DNA of 5,936 nucleotides, taken from positions 1 to 5,936 of the forward strand of contig JAOABO010000107.1 in NCBI GenBank assembly GCA_026418315.1, written 5' to 3'. The notes beneath the pieces are model-generated. The model searched no databases. It saw only the letters and a list, made by a program, of their open reading frames with translations, and was not told the DNA's origin. Origin of the DNA: Bacteroidia bacterium (GTDB lineage: Bacteria > Bacteroidota > Bacteroidia > B-17B0 > Aurantibacillaceae). Made by a program: the position numbers and the translations under genes. Positions 1 to 5,710 of this stretch are shown one piece after another; position 1 is the first letter of the stretch, and every line of letters starts with the position of its first letter.

Positions 1-153
1 CATTACATAATAGATAAAGATGAGGAATTGGTAAAAAAATATTTTCCTGACTCAGCGATTGTAACCATACCAAATGCAGGTCATTGGGTACATGCCGAAC
101 AACCACAGTTCTTTTTGGAAGAGGTCATGAAATTTTTAAATACAGAGAAATAA
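1..153 (+). CDS. Alpha/beta hydrolase, C-terminal fragment (YbfF-like esterase)
   Basis: This is the last 51 codons of a gene that begins outside the window, in frame from base 1 and ending in TAA. The peptide contains GHWVHAEQP, with the His codon at 82-84. This is the usual context of the catalytic histidine in alpha/beta-fold hydrolases, and GHWVHAE is especially like the YbfF/ABHD11-type esterases. The preceding stretch (KKYFPDSAIVTIPNAGHW) fits the last beta strand before that histidine, and the tail FFLEEVMKFL is the expected final helix. The nucleophile and acid residues lie upstream and cannot be checked, so the substrate is unknown; a carboxylic-ester hydrolase is the family expectation. 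No signal can be judged. It is convergent with the secreted LPP20-like gene, with only 29 bases between the two stop codons and no clear hairpin terminator there. Confidence 0.9.
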   Translation, partial: HYIIDKDEELVKKYFPDSAIVTIPNAGHWVHAEQPQFFLEEVMKFLNTEK

Positions 154-182
154 TCTCTTTTTCAGGTTTCAATAAAAACAAC

Positions 183-1586
183 TCAATACCAAATGATTTT
201 TCTTTTCAGATAAAACAATACTTCGTTCAATCTACTCATTAGTTTTTCATGATTATAGGCATTACTGCCGGCTAATTGCAGATTAGAGCCATATCCGTAA
301 ACATCATTTACCATTTGACTGTACAATATCTGTCTGTTTTTATTATAGAGGTATATATCAAAATTTAATTGAGCAAGATAAAGATTGAATTGTTTTTTCA
401 AATCATCACTATTTTCGTCTTCACTGGTATTACTGGATAGTTTAACAATATAATCTGCTTGAGTAGAGTCAGTAACCACATTGATTTCGGATGTTTTAAG
501 TTTATTAAATAAAATATTATAAAGCGTGTTGTTTTTATTGACTTTGTTCAAATTCATTTCTTTTGTTTGAATAAATACATTGATGGGTTGGATGCTTACC
601 TGAATAGCAAATTTGGGCATTTGAATAAATGATTTTAGGAATCTGACATTCTGGTTACTTACAGAATCATTCATTACCAATAACTCCATATCGGGCTGAA
701 TTTCAATAGTAGTAATTTGGAAGCTGGCTTGAACATATAAAGGCACAATATCTAAAACGCCGTTGTTATTAGAAATGCTTTTATCTTGTGTTTGTATAAT
801 TTCATCATCATAAAAAACAGAAAAAGGAAATTGGGTAAGCACATCCTGATATATGTATGTTTGAACCTGTATAGGGTTGTATTTTTGTTGGTAGGGCTTG
901 AGTACAGGCATGGTTTCGGGAGGTTTAATACGAATAGATTGTAATTTTAATTGTATATCTTTGGTTAAATCAAAAATGTTTTGAATGTTAGGAATATTAT
1001 ATTCTTTGAAACTTATTTCCTCGTTCAAATAGGGCACTAATATTGAAAACGCCTGAATTTTTTTTCTTAATCCGGCCGTATAGTTTTTTTGTGTATCATC
1101 GTTCAAGGATAACTTAATAATTTCTGCTGCTTTGGAAATTGTATTTTTTTTCTTCATTTCTTTTTGTCGGAGATATTCTTGTTTGTCTAATTCATAATAA
1201 ACCCAGTATTGTTTGTCGTTTTCATAGATGCCAACCAATTCATACCCTTCAATGTTTTCTACACTTTTTAGGGTAATTAAAGAATTAAATGTTTGTGTGA
1301 ATTTATTGTCATTTTGAACAGAATACAGCATAGAGTTAGAGGAAATGTTGGCTTTAATTTCAGAGGTCAAATCGTACAGGGCGTTTTTTTTGGCTTCAAG
1401 CATATAATTTGGATTTCCTGCTTTAGACGCCACCCCTATGCCAATATATTTGGAACTGCTAATAGGCCTTTGGCTTACCCAATCGGGAGGTGGAGATTCA
1501 AGAGTAATATTTTTATCATCTTTTTTCTGTGAAAAAAGAGTAGATGAAAAAAGAAACAAAATGTATATAATTTTTTTACCTTTCAT
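183..1586 (-). CDS. Secreted LPP20-domain multidomain protein
   Basis: A 467-aa exported protein of unknown function. Residues 1-20 form a signal peptide (KKIIYILFLFSSTLFSQ) with no lipobox cysteine, so signal peptidase I cleavage near Q20 is likely. Residues about 32-140 match the LPP20 pattern: PPPDWVSQRP, then YIGIGVASK, an Ala-rich helix (EAKKNALYDLTSEI) and YWVYYELDKQEY. A helical linker follows (about 140-215). Residues about 220-340 look beta-rich and include PFSVFYDDEI and NNGVLDIVP, like a beta-sandwich insertion. The C-terminal part (about 352-467) runs LYNILFNKLKTSEINVV, ADYIVKLSSN, then a strand and YSQMVNDVYGYG, a pattern reminiscent of the TolB-N/CsgG/LpoB fold; that assignment is inference. 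The start overlaps the stop of the upstream TPR lipoprotein gene by 4 bp (ATGA), so the two are translationally coupled and probably work together. The LPP20 call is fairly firm. I cannot name a substrate or a partner beyond its neighbours. Confidence 0.8.
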   Translation of the reverse strand: MKGKKIIYILFLFSSTLFSQKKDDKNITLESPPPDWVSQRPISSSKYIGIGVASKAGNPNYMLEAKKNALYDLTSEIKANISSNSMLYSVQNDNKFTQTFNSLITLKSVENIEGYELVGIYENDKQYWVYYELDKQEYLRQKEMKKKNTISKAAEIIKLSLNDDTQKNYTAGLRKKIQAFSILVPYLNEEISFKEYNIPNIQNIFDLTKDIQLKLQSIRIKPPETMPVLKPYQQKYNPIQVQTYIYQDVLTQFPFSVFYDDEIIQTQDKSISNNNGVLDIVPLYVQASFQITTIEIQPDMELLVMNDSVSNQNVRFLKSFIQMPKFAIQVSIQPINVFIQTKEMNLNKVNKNNTLYNILFNKLKTSEINVVTDSTQADYIVKLSSNTSEDENSDDLKKQFNLYLAQLNFDIYLYNKNRQILYSQMVNDVYGYGSNLQLAGSNAYNHEKLMSRLNEVLFYLKRKIIWY

Positions 1587-2950
1587 TTAATCAGTGTGGA
1601 TAAGGATTTTTGAATGGTAAATTGAGCGTCTTTGAGTGCTTCTTGCTTGAGTTCCTCATCCGATTTCATTTCTTTGCTTACAAAAAATAAATCTCTCCAT
1701 GCTTTGGGATTATACTGAGAAAAAGGCGGCGTAGTCATTGGATTGTATGGATAAAAACTTCTGATATCGGCTGTAGGTTTATATACAAACTCGTTGTATT
1801 CTTTTTGTTCATTTTTTTGTATTGGAATAGATTGTGTGATAATGGTTTGTAAGTTTTGTGTTTGTACAATTTTGTAATTTAAATCAAAGGAATAGATTTT
1901 TTGTAATTTTACATTATTATAAGGAACTTGCTTGTACTCTTTAATAAGAGTTTCTCCCATCTTAGTAATGAATTCCTGATAAGCAATCAGTTGTTTGGAT
2001 TGTGATGGCGGATTCAAAACCTTAATATTATTTATGTATGCCGATAAAAAATAATCACTATTGGTTGCTTTTGCTATGGCACGTAGTAAATCCGGGTTGT
2101 TTTCAATAGCACCATAGAAAAAACGGCTAAATGTATTATCTTCCTTCAGATTGACATTTGGAATATTGGATGCGCTTATTAGTTCGTTTAATAATAGTGT
2201 GGTTAATTCCTTATTCAGGTTTATTTTAATGTAGGAGTTAGAGTAGTCGGGTTGAAACACCAAAACATTTTTGGATAATGCTGACAAGCATATGCCTTCA
2301 ATTTCTTTGACATCTTTATATTGATTGGTCACCTTATATATCTGATAAATGCTTTGTAGAGCGTTTTGATAATTTTTATTATGAATGTCTGAAACTGCGG
2401 ATTGATAAAAGGGCTCGCTGTGGGCAGTAATATAATAGGTTTGAAGTTTTTTATATTCAGGGCGATATTTTTTTACTTTTTCAAAGTAAGGTAAACACTC
2501 TTTGTATTTTTTTTGCTTGTATATAGCAAGGCCTTTGCTGTAATTTTCCTCTACATAATTGTCCACTGCAGTTTGATAATCTTCTTTGTATGCGCTGGGA
2601 TAACTTAATTCCACGCCCAATGCCGATGCTCTGTCTTGAAAGTCAGTAAGTTTTTCGAATGTCTTAATAGATGATTCATATTGATTAGTTGTAAATTCTC
2701 TAAAAAATTGAGAAGACATAAAGTCCATGTACTTTTGCCCAACTGATTTAAGTTTTATCCTTGCATCTGTATTTTTGATATTTCTCTTTAAGGACTCTAA
2801 ATAAAACTCTGCGGCTTCGTTTACCAAGCCCTGTTTTTCTAATTTTTCTGCGGCCTTAAAGTATTTTCTGCTACCAGTACAAGCACTTAGAAAAAAAGAT
2901 ACAACACTAATAAGAATTAGGACATACTTATTGATAGGTAATGAAAACAT
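1583..2950 (-). CDS. TPR lipoprotein with CsgG/LpoB-like C-terminal half
   Basis: A 455-aa predicted lipoprotein. The signal peptide ends in a lipobox, FFLSAC, with the lipidated cysteine at residue 24, so it should be anchored in the outer or inner membrane facing the periplasm. Residues about 28-215 are helical and TPR-like: KYFKAAEKLEKQGLVNEAAEFYLESLK (given here only as positions 30-55), a second repeat around 133-168 (GLAIYKQKKYKECLPYFEKV), and a third around 178-215. Residues about 228-310 change character: VLVFQPDY, then NKELTTLLLNELISAS and LLRAIAKATNSDYFLSAYI. This is the strand-helix-strand layout of CsgG, LpoB and TolB N-terminal-like periplasmic domains; I infer this from pattern, not from a search. 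Residues 350-390 look like further strands, and 395-420 is rich in Pro, Tyr and Asn. The gene is preceded by a strong terminator and overlaps the next gene by 4 bp. A scaffold role in an envelope complex is plausible but unproven. Confidence 0.75.
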   Translation of the reverse strand: MFSLPINKYVLILISVVSFFLSACTGSRKYFKAAEKLEKQGLVNEAAEFYLESLKRNIKNTDARIKLKSVGQKYMDFMSSQFFREFTTNQYESSIKTFEKLTDFQDRASALGVELSYPSAYKEDYQTAVDNYVEENYSKGLAIYKQKKYKECLPYFEKVKKYRPEYKKLQTYYITAHSEPFYQSAVSDIHNKNYQNALQSIYQIYKVTNQYKDVKEIEGICLSALSKNVLVFQPDYSNSYIKINLNKELTTLLLNELISASNIPNVNLKEDNTFSRFFYGAIENNPDLLRAIAKATNSDYFLSAYINNIKVLNPPSQSKQLIAYQEFITKMGETLIKEYKQVPYNNVKLQKIYSFDLNYKIVQTQNLQTIITQSIPIQKNEQKEYNEFVYKPTADIRSFYPYNPMTTPPFSQYNPKAWRDLFFVSKEMKSDEELKQEALKDAQFTIQKSLSTLIK

Positions 2951-2973
2951 TAACTGTTGAATTAAAATATAAA

Positions 2974-3004
2974 AAAACCCGAAAGAGCTGTTCTTTCGGG
3001 TTTT
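2974..3004 (-). terminator. Strong intrinsic terminator after the small LPP20 gene
   Basis: A perfect 13-bp inverted repeat (arms 2974-2986 and 2992-3004, loop 2987-2991) with a CCCGAAAGA/TCTTTCGGG core. Read on the minus strand it is followed by a run of seven Ts (2977-2971) ending in TATATTTTAATT, so it is a textbook Rho-independent terminator 14 bases past the stop of the small LPP20 gene. The A/T-flanked arms make it look bidirectional, but no plus-strand gene approaches it. It sits inside a 67-base gap and ends only about 24 bases before the start of the TPR lipoprotein gene, so it could also act as a partial terminator that lowers expression of the two downstream genes. Confidence 0.92.
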
Positions 3005-3017
3005 GTTTTATCAGAAA

Positions 3018-3605
3018 TTAATAACCTCCTTGTTCTTGAGCCAATTTTTTCATTTCAGCATTGAAAATTTCTTCAAATTTTTTCTTATCGTAATCTAATT
3101 TGAGTTTTGCATCATTAGATATTTTTTGCTCAATATTATCAAAAATGGTTTTCTTATCTGCTTCAATAGCTACCCAATAAGTATATGTGCCGTCTTCTTC
3201 CTTAAATACTTTTTCATCTTTTACAACGATGTTCCCTATAGTCAGGTTAGTTACTTCTCTTGAAAGCTCTTCAAATTTGTTTTCAAACTCTTGCTTATTT
3301 CCTACAGTTCTTTGATTGGTGTATTGGTCTGTTACTTTTTTGATAGTGGTTTGAATATTACTGGCCAATTCTGATTTTGCATTGTTCATGGCAATTTTCT
3401 TAGCCGTAGCCAAGTCAGGCGATTTTCCAACATTTCTGGCCCTGAAAAAATCCTCGTTAGTTTTGTATTCTTTGGAGCTAAATGGCAATGTTATTTCCTT
3501 TGCTCCTGTTTCTTTTTGAATAGGGGTACCTTTTTTCGATTTACAACTTACTGCTAATAATGATGCAGTAATGACTGGAATGAGTAAGAGTTTTGAAGTT
3601 TTCAT
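3018..3605 (-). CDS. Small LPP20-family lipoprotein
   Basis: A 195-aa predicted lipoprotein. I place the start at 3605 (MKTSKLLLIP...), because it gives a normal lipoprotein signal peptide, SLLAVSC, with the lipidated cysteine at residue 21. The frame stays open 16 more codons to an ATG at 3653, but those residues (MKFVFLICSKNLKFKL) would put an extra segment ahead of the signal and would cover the candidate promoter. The mature part carries the LPP20 pattern: FFRARNVGKS near residue 53, an Ala/Lys helix (ATAKKIAMNNAKSELASNI, 66-84), LTIGNIVVKDEKVF (121-134) and YTYWVAIEADKKTI (141-154). The Lys/Glu-rich C-terminal helix (159-191) ends in EQGGY. LPP20 proteins are named after a Helicobacter pylori outer-membrane lipoprotein; their biochemical role is not settled. 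Its own terminator follows, and the two downstream genes include a larger LPP20 relative, so a shared envelope function is likely. Confidence 0.85.
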   Translation of the reverse strand: MKTSKLLLIPVITASLLAVSCKSKKGTPIQKETGAKEITLPFSSKEYKTNEDFFRARNVGKSPDLATAKKIAMNNAKSELASNIQTTIKKVTDQYTNQRTVGNKQEFENKFEELSREVTNLTIGNIVVKDEKVFKEEDGTYTYWVAIEADKKTIFDNIEQKISNDAKLKLDYDKKKFEEIFNAEMKKLAQEQGGY

Positions 3606-3630
3606 AAGTTTAAATTTTAGGTTTTTGCTG

Positions 3631-3658
3631 CAAATTAAAAAAACAAATTTCAAACCAA
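3631..3658 (-). promoter_or_regulatory. Candidate Bacteroidota-type promoter for the small LPP20 gene
   Basis: On the minus strand a TTG (3658-3656) is followed after 17 bases by TTAATTTG (3638-3631), which differs from the Bacteroidota -7 consensus TAnnTTTG at one fixed position. Transcription would start near 3624, leaving a leader of roughly 20 bases before the ATG at 3605. The region is AT-rich, so chance matches are easy; the placement in the 104-base gap just ahead of the gene is the main support. Confidence 0.35.
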
Positions 3659-3692
3659 ACAGTTTTTTTTAATAAGTTTTTAGAAATAACAT

Positions 3693-3722
3693 GGTATTTT
3701 TGTTGTTTTTTACAAAAAAACC
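3693..3722 (-). terminator. Weak AT-rich hairpin at the end of the DUF6427-like gene
   Basis: Arms 3693-3703 (GGTATTTTTGT) and 3712-3722 pair over 11 positions with one mismatch around an 8-base loop, overlapping the last codons and the stop of the membrane protein gene. The stem has few G:C pairs, and no clean T-run follows on the minus strand. It may slow or end transcription of the rnpB-side unit, but the evidence is weak and read-through into the lipoprotein gene cannot be excluded. Confidence 0.2.
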
Positions 3723-4678
3723 GTTAAAACGAAAAGTAAAAATAAAATAAGATATCTAACTCTTTGATTCGTTTTATTCAGTAAATTACCAACATAGTAC
3801 GCATAAGGCAAAGCAATAATTGAAAAAGCATGTTGATGATAAAACACATAGATCAAAAAATAGTTAATCAAAGAAAAAAACATGAGTAAGAAAAAAAACA
3901 ACGCTAATCGTCTATCACTGGTAGAATAATAATTTACATGCTGCAATTCTTTTAATCCAGATAAAAAGGCAAGAAAAACCAATATAACGATACCTATATT
4001 GATCCATTGAAGTTCTCCTGTAAATGAAAATTCGCCCAAAGAAAATGTATTTAACCGAAAAGAATTATATTCAAACACCGCTTTCAAAAACAAAACAGGA
4101 TTTTTATCTAATAACCATGAAACTGTAATAAAAAAATAAACAGGAGTTAAAAACCCAAGTATAAAAATAAGCCACGACTTCCAATCTATTGATAAAAAAA
4201 TAGCAAATAAAAAGGTCGGAATAATTAAAGAATACAAAATATGAATGCCTGCTAAAAACTCTATACCAAATAATATTGACAAATAGAACACAATAAGATT
4301 CATCTTTTTTTTAACTTCTTTAGGACGAATAAAAAACAAAGCAATAAGAATAAAAAAATCGCTAATTAAGTAGTTATTAAGGTTTTCAAAGAGCCACCAT
4401 TTATTGTGAACAAGTAAATATATAAATACAGCATATAAACCCGATATATGTCTTTCTTTTCTTGAAAAAATCTGATTGATTAAAAATCCATTAATGAGTA
4501 AAAAAACAGCATTAATAATTTTTGCTGCAAATATGTTAATGGAGAAAAAATTGTGCTGAAAATACTCTGCCTTGTTTAATTGAAGTTTTTGATTTAACCA
4601 TACTAAAACAAGAGATAGTAGATAAAGTAATAACAACGCTGCCAGCGGAAAATCGTTCGTTTTTCTTTGATAAATCAT
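3710..4678 (-). CDS. Polytopic inner-membrane protein, probable DUF6427 family
   Basis: A 322-aa protein made almost entirely of hydrophobic segments. I count about ten membrane spans, around residues 11-28, 50-70, 78-92, 101-117, 127-140, 142-162, 168-190, 224-242, 258-279 and 307-322, with a possible extra one near 284-300. Short basic loops (SRKERH at 72-77, RPKEVKKK at 118-125, SDRR at 254-257) should face the cytoplasm. A conserved-looking polar stretch, NKWWLFENLNNYLISDFF, lies at 92-109. Length, N-terminus and the LINGFLINQIFSRK segment resemble the Bacteroidota family DUF6427, which has no known function; I recognise this by pattern and hold it at moderate confidence. Some polytopic glycosyltransferases have a similar overall look, but I see no catalytic motif. 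It lies 27 bases downstream of the HU-SPOR gene in the same direction, so the two are probably co-transcribed. Confidence 0.7.
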   Translation of the reverse strand: MIYQRKTNDFPLAALLLLYLLSLVLVWLNQKLQLNKAEYFQHNFFSINIFAAKIINAVFLLINGFLINQIFSRKERHISGLYAVFIYLLVHNKWWLFENLNNYLISDFFILIALFFIRPKEVKKKMNLIVFYLSILFGIEFLAGIHILYSLIIPTFLFAIFLSIDWKSWLIFILGFLTPVYFFITVSWLLDKNPVLFLKAVFEYNSFRLNTFSLGEFSFTGELQWINIGIVILVFLAFLSGLKELQHVNYYSTSDRRLALFFFLLMFFSLINYFLIYVFYHQHAFSIIALPYAYYVGNLLNKTNQRVRYLILFLLFVLTVFL

Positions 4679-4705
4679 TTAATTTGAATACTGTTTAGCT
4701 CTCAT

Positions 4706-5698
4706 TTACTTTTCTTCTTTAATCCACGCATCTGTTACCACACCCTTTAATTTTAATTCATCCATATACCGAACGGCATTATTTTTGTCTCCAAATTGTC
4801 CCACAGAAACCACAAAGAGTTGTTTTTCAGCATTCCATTTTAGCTCCGCTTTTACTTGATTATGTTGAAATTTATTGATTAGTTTTTTTGCATTTTCTTC
4901 TATTTTAAAACACCCTGCAATGATTGAATATCTTTTGTTTGCTTCTTTTGATTCATTCACATTGGAAGTATTATCATCTTTTCTTGGAAAAACCTCTACT
5001 CCATTATTGGGTTTTACTATTAGTTCATTATACTTGTTTTCAAACACAGGGTATGCAGTGAAATTAATTCTATGATTATACACACGCCTAGTTCCTGCAA
5101 TATTGGCAAAATGTGTATTAATATCAAAAGGTGAAAACCAGTAATAAACAAAGAATAAACTAACAACCAAAAGAACCACTGCAGCTTTGTATAAGTTCTT
5201 GGGTTCAAAACGAATAACTTTTTTCTTTGATTCATCATTGGATACCGAAATGTTTTCTTTTTCAAGTTCAAGCGGAGCAACAGATATGGGAAATAACCCA
5301 AAGCTATCAGATGAATAAACCGGATTTAAAGTGGATTCAAATAAGATGTTTTCATGAATGTCCTTGTAAAAAAAACCTACTCCATCAATATCTGCCCTTC
5401 TTTTTGTTGACAATAACACATTTAAACTATTGACAAACTGATTTACCAATGTTTGAGCAAGGGCATATTCAATTTGTAATTTTTTTTGTATCTCCGAAAT
5501 CAACAATCCATCATTGTGCTTAAGAAGGGGATTAAACAAAATCTTTTTTCTTGGAGGGAAAATAATGTTTTGAGATAAAGAAAATTCTGCCGATTCCGTT
5601 TGTGTAACTAAAGCCCCAAAATCAGGAATGACAATAAAATCCTGCGTTTCAACAAGCAGTTGCAAACATTCAGTAATTTCTTTATATTGTGTGCTCAT
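4706..5698 (-). CDS. HU-like (CCDC81-type) and SPOR domain membrane protein
   Basis: A 330-aa single-pass membrane protein. The start at 5698 (MSTQYKEITECLQ) is chosen over the ATG at 5755, because the longer version would be translated from conserved RNase P RNA sequence. Residues 1-60 and about 63-140 match the paired bacterial CCDC81-type HU domains: FIVIPDFGALV (21-31), FPPRKKILFNPLLKHNDGLL (47-66), an Ala/Leu helix, IDGVGFFYKD (104-113) and SFGLFPI (132-138). A basic stretch (KKKVIRFEPK) precedes the membrane span at about 170-188. The extracytoplasmic linker ends in a SPOR domain at 256-330 (RYSIIAGCFKIEENAKKL ... LFVVSVGQFGDKNNAVRYMDEL). SPOR domains bind denuded peptidoglycan glycan strands, commonly at division sites. 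The expected topology puts the HU modules in the cytoplasm and SPOR in the periplasm, so a role linking cell-wall state to an internal partner is plausible. It lies immediately downstream of rnpB. Confidence 0.92.
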   Translation of the reverse strand: MSTQYKEITECLQLLVETQDFIVIPDFGALVTQTESAEFSLSQNIIFPPRKKILFNPLLKHNDGLLISEIQKKLQIEYALAQTLVNQFVNSLNVLLSTKRRADIDGVGFFYKDIHENILFESTLNPVYSSDSFGLFPISVAPLELEKENISVSNDESKKKVIRFEPKNLYKAAVVLLVVSLFFVYYWFSPFDINTHFANIAGTRRVYNHRINFTAYPVFENKYNELIVKPNNGVEVFPRKDDNTSNVNESKEANKRYSIIAGCFKIEENAKKLINKFQHNQVKAELKWNAEKQLFVVSVGQFGDKNNAVRYMDELKLKGVVTDAWIKEEK

Positions 5699-5710
5699 AT
5701 CAGAACTTTC

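Noticed and set aside
154..182. Terminator between the convergent alpha/beta hydrolase and LPP20 genes
   Set aside because: I looked for a hairpin with a T- or A-run and found none convincing in the 29 bases.
1293..1532. Plus-strand open frame of 79 codons opposite the LPP20 multidomain gene
   Set aside because: It is antisense to a well-supported domain, its product has no recognisable features and it has no neighbour in its own direction.
3606..3653. 16-codon N-terminal extension of the small LPP20 gene
   Set aside because: It would sit ahead of a complete lipoprotein signal and covers the likely promoter; the ATG at 3605 is better.
3640..3720. Runs of A and T in the intergenic region as repeats or a mobile-element scar
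   Set aside because: Homopolymer tracts are frequent throughout this AT-rich window, and there are no flanking direct or terminal inverted repeats.
4875..5433. Three short open frames (two plus-strand, one minus-strand) within the HU-SPOR gene
   Set aside because: They overlap the membrane, linker and HU regions of a clearly real protein and show no domain, signal or start context of their own.
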